DNA of 64,000 nucleotides from Plutella xylostella (GCF_932276165.1 NC_063983.1:5215501-5279500), one strand, 5' to 3'. Numbered from the stretch's first letter, positions 20,518 to 34,548 are shown. Program-made: numbers and translations. Notes: generated from the sequence alone by a model not told the origin.

Positions 20518-23500
20518 TGCGCGCAAATTATGCAGGGTTTAATTTCATCAGTGACCCAAAACACCTATCAATAAACAAATAAAAACGGTAAATTTTCGAA
20601 GAAAAACTGTTTTTTTTTTACGATTATGAAATCTATGAAGATGACACCACGTTTTATCTCAGAATTTGCACGGGAAAACCTTTAAAGGCGATGTAAAACT
20701 CTGCATCTCTATAACGTTCTCATAAATGAACGTAACAGTAGGTAATTAGGGGCAAACATTTTATAAAACAAATGCGGAGTGCACGGATGCGGGTCTCCGG
20801 TGCATATTTTATCAACACAAGAGTCGGCCGCGTCCCTGCGGTCTCACTGTAGCCACCAACTATTTATGCTAAATTATGGAATTATAATGTCGGATGCTTA
20901 GCGCAGGTCAAAAATTGTTTTGTTTGAATGTTTATATCATACAATTATCTTTACATGTACACCAATTCATGAAAAAAAAGTACCTACCTAACTATTAACT
21001 TTATAAAAAATACATGACTAAAATGTACCTACCTAACTAAAAATAAAACAGCTGAGTAAAAAAACCTGCCTTGTACCTACTACCATAGCAAATTTTTACC
21101 AAACCTTGAGATGGAAGAAAGTGAGTTTATTTACAGCTTTTCTGTAAACCGCTGAAAATAGTTTAGTTCTGTAGGTCTCTTCAATTACGCTGGTCGATGG
21201 CGCGTGGAACAAAGACAGTTGGTTTGTCTGCAGTTCCGCTATCGGTAGTGGCCACGGCAGCACCCGCTCAAGCGAATAATCATAAGACACAATCACTTAT
21301 TGTAACGGGCTGTAGTTTATTTAGCACCAGAAAGCATACGAGATTTTTTCGTGAAATAGGAAGTTTGCTCTCCACTAATCACATTTTCAGGTTTGCCATG
21401 TAGCAATTACCTAAGCTGACACCCTGGATACAAATAGACTATTATTTATCCCGGAATTCCCACAAGATTTTTTTTTAATACAATGCAAAGCTGGCGGAAA
21501 CATCTAGTGTGTGAATTAACGTTTGTGCGAAATAAGAACAACATAAATGTGCGACAAACGACAAATGGTCGTTACTCAGAACTCCGATACTACGATAAAG
21601 CGAAATTATAATAATTTTCGTTTGGTTGGGTTTCAAGAAAGTGACAAAGTTTGTATAAACCTTCTATTTCCCGCATATACATGGCCTCAATTTTCTTCCC
21701 GTAATGCTAGTTGCTGCACTCGACGCACAATCACATACCTGATTGAATATACAATTATCTATACTATTTTATGTAATAGAACTTTCTTAATCTGTTAAGG
21801 AAAAAGAAAGTTTATTGAATATGCATATGAATACTTATAGGTAAAGCGATGAGATAAAAAGGTTTGATGACATACTTCTTGTTTAATGTCTTGTCGGGAA
21901 ACTTGGATTACCTCTTCGGGGATTATCATATATCATATATGTATCCATGAGTATGTACAAGCCTAGTATAAGCAATCTCTGTTTTGAATTAAACATAAAT
22001 CGATAGAGCTTGAAACTAATTACCTTTTAACGAATTCACGAGAGAAGCTTTTGTTTATCAAACTATAATGCATGTAGAATGGAGCATCGAGAAAATCGAT
22101 ACATTTCACTGCGATGAATTCGAAGAAATACAAGATGGTAGCACATTCGGTTGATGGCTACGAACAATATGTGCTTGTTAGAACTTCGTCCGCCACTTCG
22201 AAGTAATAGTTCCTCTTTTCCATTTTTTTCAGTATCAATTCAGATTCAGCTGCAGATCGAAAAACTTTGTCTCCATTTAACCTTTTTCCTCTCATTCTTT
22301 CAGGACTCATTTACCTCCGTCTTGAAATCACTTTTAAATGAGAATTATGCACATTTTTTCTCTTTTACTTCGTGATTCAGCTTTAACTTGAGTGTCGAAT
22401 AAGAGCCAAGGATTCAGTAGGTAAACTATTCATTAGTACTGTATTCCATTTATATTAATACTCGTAATGTTTTAACGCAAGCTGAAATAAAAATAAACAA
22501 ATGAAGAGAAGATAAACAATAATAAATAGATGCAATATCGCCGACACTGCAGTTAAACCGTGTGAGTTGTCAAATCAACAAGTAGAACTAATAGCCGCCG
22601 CCGCCGCCTCCACAGCTCGCCGTCGTCGTTAATCACCGTGAGCTAAGCGCCTCGGTTGCGCTAAGCATACAGTTTCTAATTTGTGTTCAGCAAGTACCTA
22701 CACGTGATGTTTGGCAACTGCCGAACTTCATCCCTTATTAAATTTAAGTGATTGTCGCCCCGTAATGGCAGCTTGGGGCCGGCTCGTGTACGGTTAGGCG
22801 GTACTCACACTGCCCCGCATCCCGCTAAATGTTGCGTAAATAGCATGAAGGCACGTAGATGCGTTTTTTGGCTGTTGGATTGTGCGTGTTGTTTTATACA
22901 AACGGAGGTAACTACAAGCAACGATCGGACATGCATTCATGTACCGTGATGCGTAGCAGTGTGCGGGCAGCCTTAGCATGCCATGCACGGCCGCTCGCTC
23001 GCACAACTTTGACGGAAACTTTCAATAAGTTAACCGGACAAGTGAATCTGCGCTGGACATTTGCAATTAAGTTTTCTGCTAAAATTCGTATTCATTATCA
23101 TGAAGCAGTTTTGACTAGTTGCCGGTAATTTATGGATGAGGAGGTTCCTTGTGGTCCTTAGCAAAGCAAACCAGACGATGGTTTTCCTGTTCCCCCTGTA
23201 GGTCGGCTGGTAGATAATGCTTTTAGCATCAAGTTCTTGTAGCTTTTTGTACTTATAAGTTATATTTGTCCAATAAAATACCTATAAATAAATAATGGCA
23301 AAGTCATACTTCACAGCAAAGCTGACTAGCAATAGGCCAAATCCAAAACCATTCATCCGCCAAACATTTGCAAACGAATGCAAAGCATACTATAAAATAA
23401 GTCGTCACTGGACAAATCCGGTACGTTTTTGCTCGCTGGATGGAGTTGAATGGAATCGTTTACGGACGCGGCGCTTATCGGCGACCGGGGCGTCCGGCGG

Positions 23501-23575
23501 AACCCGCAGTGTGGCGGGAGGGGTCCTCTAGCTATACAAAAAACCCAAGTAGGTAGGTAAGTGTAATGCAATGAG

Positions 23576-23759
23576 CTTCGGGCAGCTTGAAAAACATCTG
23601 ACAGTCGGTGTGCCAACTCGACAACTCTCCCAGCACAAACTTGTTTGTGTTGGAGTCCACCAACCCGCACTAGGCCAGCATGGTGGACTAGATCTTAAAC
23701 CCTCCCTTTATTGGAAGGAGACCCGTGCCCTATCAGTGGGGACGTGATGCATCGTGATG
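23576..23759 (+). mobile_element. Short non-autonomous retroelement (184 bp)
   Basis: The same element type as 9339-9527: it starts CTTCGGGCAGCTTGAAAA and ends in GTGATG-rich sequence. It is flanked by the 11-bp direct repeat AATGCAATGAG (23565-23575 and 23760-23770). The shared body word is CCACCAACCCGCACTAGGCC. The shared 5' boundary of two independent copies shows a defined element rather than a random truncation. Confidence 0.85.
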
Positions 23760-23770
23760 AATGCAATGAG

Positions 23771-26700
23771 ATAGAGTCGTGGTTTGCGCAGCGCTTGGAA
23801 AGTCCGATGTTCGTATGCTAAAGTGACCCTCCAGGAATGAGCCTGCGGAATAAGGATGGTACAACCACGTCGCGGCTGCAGCAGCATAGTGCACATCCAT
23901 AGAGGAACCCTATTCTGAGACCCTCGGGGTGTCCAAAGCGATTACGAATATTTAGTCAGTTTCTTAGGGCAAAAATTATTTGGATAGAATTTATGCGCTA
24001 TGATTCCCCCTGTGGCTAGGTTTATAATTTTTCATTCATAATGCGAGTAGGTAATTGTGAAGTGATTAGTATTAGCACGTATAGCTGATCCAAACAATAA
24101 GTATGTACCTATGAGATTGGGCAAATAAATCCTTGGCCAAAAAAGGTAGAACCACCTATATTATTACGTATACATTTATATATACTCGCCATAGCACAAA
24201 ATTATTGAAGATACGTAATTTGCCCATGTGTGTACAAAATTTTCCATTATAACTCTATCATCAGATAATTATCATTACGCAGCACCTTCACTACCATCTT
24301 TAAACAGTAAATCTCCCGCACCACTATCCATTACTTAATGTGCTCCAAATTAAATTGTTTTCGAAGATCTTTCACTGAATTTGTATTTAAGATCAAAGGG
24401 ACCGCCGAACTGAGATACGGAACTTGGCCCAGTTCTCGACTTGTATCAGTCGAGTCTCAACTCTATATTACAATTAGTAGGTACCTACACTTTCAATTTT
24501 CTGGAAACTTTTTCAGTTGGGAACTTGCATAATGGATTTTATAGATTTAAAATATAAATTGATCTTTGAATATTGCTTTCGTAATTTTTTTTTAATATTA
24601 AATTTGTACGTTTTATACCCAAACAATCACTTGCATTTTTGCCTAGGTGTATTAAAAACTACCTATTACTTGTGATACATATTATGGGTCTAAAGCTTTA
24701 AATGAATATTATATACAGTAACCTATATTTTGGATATTAATAAAACTATTTCTTTCAGGCAATAAACCCATAATTAAACACAATTTAGGTACATAATGTG
24801 AATACATCGAAGACGACTACTTACACCCGAATTTAATAAATATTGGGTAGGCACAGGCAATAGGTTTAGGCTTCCCAGTAAATAAATAAAAGTAAACCCT
24901 AACTAACTATCTCAAATAAATACGTAAAGCAAGTTACTAAACAACTTTCTACATAATTCTAACATCGGATCGGAGTTGAGAACACTAAAAGGTTCAGTTG
25001 TTTGTTTTAAACACAATTTGCTGTTCATCAAAAAGTTAAAAGGTACTCGTAGTTCGAATGGGAACTGAAAGAGATTTCTCTTTTATAAGTACTTTTTAAA
25101 CATGTGGCTTCGCTAAGCGTGCTTAAAGAATTAATAGGATCGAGGTTTAAGTAGGTTCGCTTTAAGTTAAGAACCTTTTTTTGCATTAGATTGAATTAAG
25201 GATAATGTGGTACACATAGACCGCTGAAAGTCGTTTAGAATTCCACCAAAATTGACTTCATAATATTAGCATTTTAATTTGAATAATGTAGTCTTATGAA
25301 AGCCGCGGCGGGCGAAGAGAATAATCTCCTTAATTTCGCAGGTTTCAGCCGCCATGACGAATATTACAAGACAAAATCCTGTGTTGTCATGAAACTAATT
25401 TGATTTGAACGAAACAAACCAAGTTTTTTGTATTCCTAAGTACTTAGGATCCGAGGTGTAACAAATGAAAATTTGTAACACGATTTAATAGCATAAAAAA
25501 TCTAAACAACAACCTTGATTGTTTGAATCATTTTCAAAATCGTAGGAAAGATTATTGCATCGGAATGATGAAGGTTTATCGCATCAATCTAAAAGTATTT
25601 TCCTTCCAAAGCAGCTCTCGCCTGCCTGCGACCCTCCCGTCATCAAGCCTACAATTACAGTAAAAGGAATGATAATTGAACGCTTTATCTGAAATGGAAA
25701 AGGAGATTTTCCGAATTGCGTAAAACATTCTGGAATCTAAAACTATGTTGGTGAAGTGTACGCGCCTGCTGAAGGCCGCTGCCTGAAGGAAGCCGGAAGT
25801 ATCCCGCCGAGTCCTGTCACGTGGCGAACTAGTAACTGTACCATTAGGAAATAAATAGAAATGAAGTAAAGGAAGAATAGACCGGTGTGTCTAATTAAAA
25901 AGTAAGTGAAAACGAAGTAACATTTACGGAATAATTATACGTGGGTGTAGTGTCAAATTCAATTCAATTTGAAACTGAAAGTCATTGCCAAAACAAGTTG
26001 GTGGGTGGATTCGAAACCAGCATTGGCTCCCTGAGCTTCGCCACCGCGGCACGGCGCGGCACGGCCCTAGTTGCGGCACTGTTTGACGACGTGGATATTA
26101 GTAATACCTTCCACCTACGTGATCCCTTTAGCATAATTAGATGATTCTGCCAAAACTAGACGATTATATAGATGTGTTCACAATATAATCATGAGATGAT
26201 CTGTGAGATAACGCGATATGACTGTGTATTATGCTGTTAGTATATTTAACTTTCAGTCTTATGAATATTCATTTTCGACAGAAAACACATTTAGTTTTTC
26301 CTATATAATAATCGAAATATAAGAAAACACGTGTAAGTACGTAATAAAGGGTCGTCTTTGTCAAGTTTAGGTTACTTCATATCGTGCATGTCATCGGTAA
26401 AGGGTCGATTTTAGATGAGAGTATTTTCGAGGTTACGACGAAATATAAAATGTGGGTTGTAAAATAGTAATATAAATTTATATTTATGTAGGTTGCATCA
26501 GTCGTATCTTTACAACTTGGCTTCAGGGCTTGTTTCATAAAAGTACCTTTGAAAAGATTTTCAGGACGAATTTCAATTTATAGATATTCTTCATATAGTA
26601 GGAAGATTTATGATCTACTAAAAATATATGATCCTTTTGGTATTCTATAAAAAGTTATAGAACTATATATTTTTTAACTGAATCCAGCTATTTAAATGTT

Positions 26701-27177
26701 CGTTTAAGTTTTTATTAGATAGATTATAGACTTGAATAATGTTGTCAAATAAATAAATACAAATAATGCTGTCTGTTAAATCTTTGTTATTTTCATAATG
26801 GCTAAGCCTGCGACATTCGAATTTATCCTCGTCATACCCGACCCGAAGTTAACGCATACTGAGTCGACAAAAACGTGACAAGAAACCTCAAGTTGAATAG
26901 TGAATCTATTTCTGTTTATTTCATTAAGCCATGTTTGGTCTCCGGAAAATCCCACAAGATGAAATGTTAGAGGCATATGACTTTGCTTTGTTATTTATTT
27001 TTATGATTTGTTTTTAGCATAGAACAGTTTAAAACCATTTGACCTTAATAATGGTAGGTAAACATAGACATTGTGTTCATAGACTGTCAACCTGTAATGA
27101 TCTGTACCTACTTTGTATGTTTCTATGTGTATGCAATAAAGAGTTTAAATAAATAAACGTGTTTACCTACCATTACA
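23771..27177. other. Intergenic, nothing recognised
   Basis: About 3.4 kb of AT-rich DNA with no recognisable gene, RNA or delimited repeat. Open frames of 60-70 codons occur, as expected by chance. Confidence 0.5.
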
Positions 27178-27345
27178 AAGGCCGCGACTAGGCAAACGTA
27201 GTGTGGGACGCCCTCCGGCTAGATGGGGTGACGACTTGCGAAAGGTGGCTGGTTATGATTGTATGCGGAAAGCTAAAGATCGCATCCAGTGGCGTGCTTT
27301 GGGAGAGGCCTACGTCCAGCAGTGGACTGCTATAGGCTAATGAAT
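27178..27345 (+). pseudogene. RTE-type LINE C-terminal fragment
   Basis: The plus strand reads KRSVGRPPARWGDDLRKV, then DRIQWRALGEAYVQQW and a stop, the C-terminal signature of RTE-type LINE polyproteins. A TGAATGATAAATGATGAATG tail follows. Everything upstream of this segment is missing, so it is a short 5' truncated copy. Confidence 0.8.
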
Positions 27346-30300
27346 GATAAATGATGAATGTTGAATGGTAGGTATCAACTACCAAGTAACAAATAACTTC
27401 CATAATGATTTCCTTACTTTACACAAATAATAAAAAGTAGACTTAAAAAAACACAATGCAGCATAAGAAAAATACAGAGCACCGTAAAAATAAAAGCTTA
27501 TTTTTCAGTGCACGCATCAGTCTTCCAGTAATAAACTTTTTAATTTGATTCCATTTACCAACGAGAGCTCTAGAGCACGAGAATAAATAAAACATTTCAA
27601 TTTAACCGAGAACTACAAGGTCGTATTGTTGAATGTAGTTCGAGCCCAACTTCATCCAACTACAAAGCTTCGCAATATCATGCGTGAACTTTTTAGCTAT
27701 CTCACAAAGGCTTACAACTTTTATAGCTTTTTGCTAGCCCTACGTTGGGCTTTTGGAAAACAATAGTTATACTTAGTACTTTAGTTTAATGAAAAAAATC
27801 CCACAACTTTAGCTATTTAATCATAAAAATGCGATGCTTCCATTTTTTTAATATGAGCATCAAAGACATCAAAACATTTTAACTTTTTGCTTCAGTAAGC
27901 TGGTTGGTAAAGTGGATGACGAACCTACAGTTGTGAAATAACGAAGTGTTTGTTTTCCTGTCTGGTTGTGGAACATTGCGGGCTCTTTGGCTCGACTAGG
28001 CTCTTTGGCTCTGCCAGGCTCTTTGGTGGGCGCCTTCACGTCTTATGTATTGTGTGTGTAGTAAAAACATAAGACGCCTTCGCCTTTGTGTCAGTTTTCA
28101 GCATTCACAGAGGCAGCGTGAGTTTAAGTTTAAACTACTAGCAGAAAATTAATGCAACTACATCATAGACCACACTCCTTGCGATAAAGCAGTTTATTTA
28201 ACATTGCTTCACTATTTAAGCATATTTTTGAAAGAATTAATTTGTGTTATGTTTAGTCAGGGTTTTTAAAAAAACCGTAATAAAGATGTGCTATGCGGCT
28301 TTGCTACGAAGATGTGAAAAATGCCATTTCCACCAGTGCTACATTATGTGCACCAATGAATATGATTCGTAGCATTTTTATGTAAACGCTCCTTGCTGTG
28401 CGCGATCGGACCGCGTTTGGCGTGGATTACGGATAATAAAAAACATTATTGTAGTATTTTAAAGCACAGAAAATGTTAATTACAAAAAAATATGAGCACC
28501 TATTAACTACGTGTAAAACGCAACATGACCCGTTTATTAAGAGATCGCATATAAACATTTCATAATAAGGTCGTAAAGGTGCGCTATTGCCGACATAAAT
28601 CAACAAGCAAGTGCCATAAACTGCGAGGATTGTGGATTTATACGCTCAAGCTGCCCGTAGCGCCTTCAATGGAGGAAAAACTGAATATCCCTGTTAGCCC
28701 TCATATATACTAGTGTAGTCATAAACAATAAGAGAAATAAGGAAGGTTACTTATAACTTACGATTTGGTTGTACAATGTACATTTTAAGTAATTTAAGTT
28801 TATACATTTAGTAATAGTAGAGCAAGTTTCAAGAAATTTAAGAAAATGGGCAATGGAAAAACATATACTTACTGAAACAACTCATTTCCGTAAATACACA
28901 AAATATTTGTATGTGTGAAAACGAATACAGTTATTTAAAATGAAGAACAAAAAAAAAACTACATTTTATAGCTGGAAATTTGCCTGAATCAGTCCAGATG
29001 GTGTCCTCGTAAAACTCGTGCTCAGCATTCACTTAACAGTGAAGTGACCCCCCCCCACGCCCCTGACACTCCCCGCACCCCGCGCCCCGCGCCCCATAGC
29101 CCGCCTAGTCGTGAACTCGTGACACGTCAAAATACTACGAGCATTTTAAAATTCGAACTCTTTCGTCATCTTGTTTTTTTTTCCTTCCATTTCCTGAAAA
29201 CGCGAGCGTTGAGGGAAATACTGTTATTTAAATCATAGAAAACGCAAGAACAAGTAGAAAAATATACAATAACATAGATTCACCTTCCTTCACTGATAAA
29301 ATATTACCCTACATATTGTACACGAACGTTAACACTGACTGGGCTACAATCACCAGGGGCGTTCGCTAGTGTCTATAGCTCAGGATTTATCCTATTTTAG
29401 GCGCTAGCACTTTACTTGTATACTTTGATTAGCCAATCTATTGTATATTATCGTTGCAACAACCTTACATTGTTTCATTTTATAACTTTAGTTTATATCC
29501 AGCTCTGCATGTTAGTTATAAGTTATTCTAAGTTTTGTGAAAATGTTTGTAATATGGCTATTGGAAAAACAATAAACATTATTATTATTATTATTATTAC
29601 TACCCTATGTAGGTAAATGAACTGTTCATACCTGTCTGTCGCATTGCAACTCTGAAACGGAGGATTTTGTAGCATTAGATCTTATACAGGGTTAAGTTTT
29701 CATTGGGAGTACTTATCTCAAGTAAAACTACACACAACATTTTTGTAAAGTTACGATAAAAGTTGACAGAGTATTAAATTTTAACAGTGTTTTAAAAGGT
29801 TGTGTTACACAACACACACACACACACTGTGAAAATAAATGGATAAAGCCGGGATCAGCGACAGAGAAAAAGGATAAGTGCGTCAAAGAATATCAAAAAA
29901 CTTTCTTTAAGAAAGTGTCCACTTAGACCGTGTGAAACCTTTATACCTTATTTATTTCAGGAAAAAATATGTTTTACCACAGGCCTGGTGATGAAGTTTT
30001 CTCCATTTTATATTTGTCAGTTTAGAAAAATGATATCAGAAACGTCGAAGATTGCGAGATAAGTGTTCGGAGGCGGTCGTTGTTAAAATGGCTGTCATTT
30101 ATCATTGAGACCGACACTTTTATGTTCAACCAAATAATATTGGACCTCTGCGGGCGTGGATCGTGGATGCACTTTGATTTTACTGAATGTAACTTATACA
30201 TTCACGAGCAAAGAAAAAGATCCAGTAACATAGGGAACGTCAATGGCAGTTGGAACTTTTGCATTGCTCGAGTGTATAAACGTAGGGGTAAGGGGTAAAG

Positions 30301-32328
30301 TTAATTGCAATTGATGAAAATATAGTACTTCGGATGTTTTATAAGATGCTTACAGTAATTAACCATAATACTCCTTAATCGTAGCACGGCGTAGCACGTC
30401 GTAGCGCTCTCTACGTTCTCCATACAAATACTGTAGCAGGCGTAGCGGGCCATTTCCAAGAATATAATCCAAGAGGATACTTCCAAGAATAAATCTTAAA
30501 ATGAAAAACCCATTGAATGCGTAATTTAAAGACGTGTAATTTCAAGAAAAGGCTTGACAACTTTTCCATAGCAATAAATATATTCTTAGAAATGTGTCGT
30601 ATTTTCAAAGGAATTTCTAAGAATACACTTTACCACAAATTACTTTCTATAAACATGTTCAGTTATAAATTGTTGATAGGTATTCACTGCTCCTACAACC
30701 AATGAGGTTTCTACAGCTATCGTTTTCTAAAGTTGCTTAGCATAATTGGATGACATCCTGTACCGCGTCCGCCACCCTGCGCCGATATTCCCGACCTCGT
30801 CGCGATGTCGAAGCGACGTGCGACCACGCTATGAACACACTTCTCCAAATATAAATTTCAGCAAAATCTCAGCACTCAGCCAAATGAGGAAACTTACTCG
30901 CGGCCGGTTCCGCTAATCGGTAACGTTTAATGGTTAAACTGCAACTGTGTCATTTGGCACCAGCACTTGTGCATAAAGTAGCATTCGCGTTCAGTTTGAA
31001 ACGCCATAAATTAACATGGTTGAATAAATTAACATGGTTGAATGAATGCACACTAAAAAAGAATTCAGCTCATAAAAGATGGGGAGGTATAATCACATAG
31101 CGGACACATTAAGAGTAGCGAGTCTATAAAGCAACAGCGAGCAGGCAAATGGCAGACGACCGCAATTTAATTAAAAAGCACTAAATTTAAAACCGTGTGG
31201 CTCTGCAATACTCTGCATTCCATTACGCTCGCACCGCCCGTATTCGTGGCATGTTGCTGTTTTTGTAATAAACAAAACAATGCAAAAAATAGATTTTGGA
31301 ATCAGGAAAGGGATTAACTTTACATACGTACAATGGTAAACAGTTTTTTGTCAAAACTTTCTTAGACGATATTGAATTAAGCTCACTCGCAAGACAAATA
31401 ATGCAATTATAAATTAACTGTAATTGTTTACAACTAACCTAAACCTACATATCACGGACAGAGGAAGACAAATTCTGTATTTAATTTATTTAACAGTAGT
31501 TTAGCAGTTGAATTGTTATTTGCAATAGAATAGGGCCTCGGTGGCTGTGCGCTGTGTGTGCCGCTCGCGTGCCTGTAACTTGTTAGTAAATGTTTACCAA
31601 AGAAAATATACTCTCTCCGGAGCGACGAAGTGAATTACAAATATAAAATAGTACGCTACGCTGGTAAAATTACGTCCGTGTTAAGAAAGACTTAGGATAT
31701 ATTATATTTATTTTCCAAATATCCTGGCTTCTTTATTAATTAAGTGCAATATGCGATTACTAAGTTTTATATATCTATGTATAATCTAATATTTTCTGAA
31801 CCAATTTATTTTAAAACCATCCATTCATAATTTTGTAGCCAATCTCAAAAAAGTAGATTTATAGATACAAGTACACGTTTAAACAAAACCCGTCATTATC
31901 GGTCTGAAAAATATAACAATAAGCCAGTAATAACAATAACCTACTCTACTCGGTATTAATCTGGCTACAAACGTAAATTTTGTTTGATGTACACTGCTTG
32001 CGGTCATCGAGAATTCCGTCCGCACTGTGAGACTCAACGTAGTTACTCGGCAATGTAACGCAAAGCTGCAGGATCTCTGCGTCGGCACACTTCTCGTCTG
32101 CAATGAAATTACTCAGTGATTCAGTTACGTACTACTCAGTTGCCTAAATGCATATTCTTGACATTGATGGCGAAAACGTAGAAAATATAACATGGATATG
32201 GTTTTTTTTTTATAAATAATGCATAATGTATATAGATCACGTACATATTTACGGACATTGTATTATATTTTGCGTGCCCGTTTATTAAAATATTCCTAGG
32301 TACTTATATAACAATTTCCTTTATTAGA
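27346..32328. other. Intergenic, mostly featureless
   Basis: About 5 kb of AT-rich DNA. Small items: an 18-bp tandem repeat (GGCTCTTTGGCT core) at 27981-28026; a decayed piece related to the 8356 MITE at about 28285-28385; (ATT)n at 29578-29598; (CA)n at 29815-29826; and GTAGCACGGCGTAGCACGTC words at 30379-30450 like those near 18480-18540. No gene was found. Confidence 0.5.
27981..28026 (+). repeat. Short tandem repeat, 18-bp unit
   Basis: GGCTCTTTGGCT begins two full 18-base units and a partial third (GGCTCTTTGG). The units differ only in their last six bases. Confidence 0.7.
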
Positions 32329-33714
32329 TGTATACATAACGTGACCATTTATTTTTTTTGTCAAAGCGGGACACCTGCGGAATTTCATATCCCTCAAAGA
32401 TACATATATTATCTTTCTTTCTTATCTTCTTATCTTTTCGCTCAGTTTGCTCAGTGCATCAATTGAAAAATCAATCCCTACGATGAAATAGTGAAATTTG
32501 AAAGATATGCATGAATGGTGAATGACCATTTTTTATATTTATCTAATAATCTTGTAAAGTTGGTATATTTAGGATACCTAAGTACTTACTTATTAAGTGT
32601 GTTTTTATAAATATACCAGACGGGTACACTACATAAATCCGAATAACTTTTTTACGAATATGAAAATATCGATTTTTTAAATTATGAATTTCATAGTTCT
32701 AGTAAATTTTAAGTTTTCAAATAACGAAAATTACGAATAGTTGATTATAAAAATTTCAAACAACAGATTTATTAAAATGACCAAAGTAAATTTTTCAAAT
32801 GTTATAATTTCGATGTTTTAAATGTACGATTTTTATTATATCGAATTGTTTAAATAACGAATCCTGAAGTTTTAATATTCCGAAAACACAAATTCCCGAA
32901 TGTAACTTAGTTAACAATTTTTTTTTGCTTCGCTCCGCTTTGTTTTTCGACATATATTTATTTCTCATACCAGACGGTACAAAATTCTTAAACATCATAA
33001 GTACTTTGAATTTTTAATACGTTCACGGGCAATGAAAAAGTTCCACTCACAAAATGCCGACACCAAACGACCCCAATTTTTTCAAACATTTAATTTAAAA
33101 TTTGAACATATTTATTACTGTTTTAAGTAGGTAGGTAATATCCTAATGCTCTGTTAAATGTACTTCAATGTTTCAGAAGGCGTTATTAGGCTAGCCTTTT
33201 CAGTTTAGGAGTAATTTGGTGCTTTTCTCAGTGAAACCTTTTCATTGCCCGTGAGTGTAATTTGAGTAGTTTTATTTAAAGTTCTTATCTGTGCATCTTA
33301 TCTTATTTTCACATTCATGAAAGTTGATACAAATTACTTTTTTGGAAAACATGACTCCCACGCATTTCATCTTTGTTAGGAATCGGTAGGTGAAAGAGTT
33401 AAATTTATATACACGATAGAGCAAGAGCGAGTCAATGCTCGTCACTGAACGAAGTTACTCGCGAAGTCTCGGTGGAACTCGGTGCCTATAGTCTATGTGA
33501 GTAAGTGATAAGAAGATAAATAGTTGTCTCAAGTGATTAAAAGAAAGAAAGGAAATATGGGATGAAGTTACAAAATGTAGGTAATTTAAATTATTGTTTG
33601 GTCTGTGAATCTGAAAGCGGGACATTTTTGCCCTCGCGGGGGACAGCGGGACGCACAGCTTGAAAGCGGGACTGTCCCGCCCAAAGCGGGACGTATGGTC
33701 ACGTTATGTATACA
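32329..33714. mobile_element. 1.39-kb terminal-inverted-repeat element
   Basis: TGTATACATAACGTGACCAT at 32329-32348 is mirrored exactly at 33695-33714. Both ends are followed inward by AAAGCGGGAC words. The interior has a degenerate stretch at about 32636-32910 built from CGAATxx/CGAAAx words, and a nested MITE at 33024-33254. No transposase was found, so the element is non-autonomous. Because GTATAC is itself a palindrome, the exact end and target duplication are ambiguous. Confidence 0.7.
33024..33254. mobile_element. MITE with CACGGGCAATGAAAA ends
   Basis: CACGGGCAATGAAAAAGTTC at the left is mirrored at the right end (TTTTCATTGCCCGTG). It is 231 bp and nested in the 32329-33714 element. 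Relatives lie at about 34549-34674 (partial) and 50099-50317 (with its exact duplicate at 57378-57596). They share the inner word GGAGTAATTTGGTGCT or CAAAATGCCGACAC. Confidence 0.75.
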
Positions 33715-34430
33715 CCGACGTACTCTTATATAGCTATGTGTAGGTACCTAGACATTACCATCACCGAGTGTAACTAATTACCTACTTAGTTAAACATGTG
33801 TGAAATAAGTAACAAAATACTTATTATACCAATATCGATAATTTTTGAAATAAACACAAAACTAAAAAAAAAACTCTTGGATTGTTTCAGGAATCCGAAC
33901 AAAGCGAACCTTTCAAACCGTATTAAATATAATTTCATTCGAGACGAGTAAAAATATTGAATTAAAAATAGCCGGTCGCTGAGCAAACGATTGAAATATT
34001 CAAAGCGAAACCACTTCAGGAAACCTGAAAATAAATACATGGAGGGTCCCCCCTCATTACAAAATAATAAAACAAGATTGTACTCTTTAGGAAACAACTG
34101 TTTCTTTTAAGCTTGTTTATTATGAGTTCGCTGATGAATGTATGTAAAGGAATGTTAGAGAGAAGTATGAAAGTGAGTGCTATATGTTAAATTAATATTG
34201 TAACGATTTGGGTTTTGTGTTCCTGTTATGTTACAATGTATGTGTGTAAATAAATAAATAAATAAATAAATTAAACAGTCGATTCGAAGAATACAACGTA
34301 AAATTTGTGTAAGTATTCGACGCCGTATAATAAAGTTAGCAGTTCACTGTACTTTAAGACAAAAAAATATGAAAAGACCGTGATATTTATAAGTAAATAC
34401 AAAATTTTCCAAACCAAAAGTTACACATAA

Positions 34431-34480
34431 TTATTATTAATTAACTAATCATAAATTTATGATTAGTTAATTAATAATAA
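34431..34480. repeat. Perfect 50-bp palindrome
   Basis: TTATTATTAATTAACTAATC at 34431 and its exact reverse complement ending at 34480 meet in AAATTT with no spacer. Every one of the 25 base pairs matches. It is pure A/T apart from one C and one G pair. Confidence 0.9.
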
Positions 34481-34548
34481 GGTTCCACTTAAAAAAAATA
34501 TAATTGAAGATTTGAAAATATTTACTTACGATTTTAGTTGGTCATATT

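Larger units (their letters stand above)
18844..23575. other. Intergenic region downstream of LRGUK
   Basis: AT-rich non-coding DNA. It holds the inverted-repeat element at 19037-19203 and a small hairpin repeat at 20443-20517 (ends CAGGGTG and CACCCTG). A GC-richer patch at 22590-23100 includes (GCC)n near 22594-22610. Short open frames here lack any domain, codon bias or splice context, and I call no gene. Confidence 0.5.

Noticed and set aside
22752..23128. Short overlapping open frames in a GC-richer patch
   Set aside because: No domain, no splice partners and no consistent frame; best read as non-coding.
25941..26144. 67-codon open frame
   Set aside because: No recognisable similarity, no flanking exons, and the length is expected by chance.
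27981..28026. CRISPR-like repeat
   Set aside because: There are only about 2.5 direct units of 18 bp without spacers, in an animal genome.
33786..34097. 103-codon minus-strand frame rich in Phe, Leu and Ser
   Set aside because: The AT-rich composition explains it; it ends near simple repeats and has no family feature.
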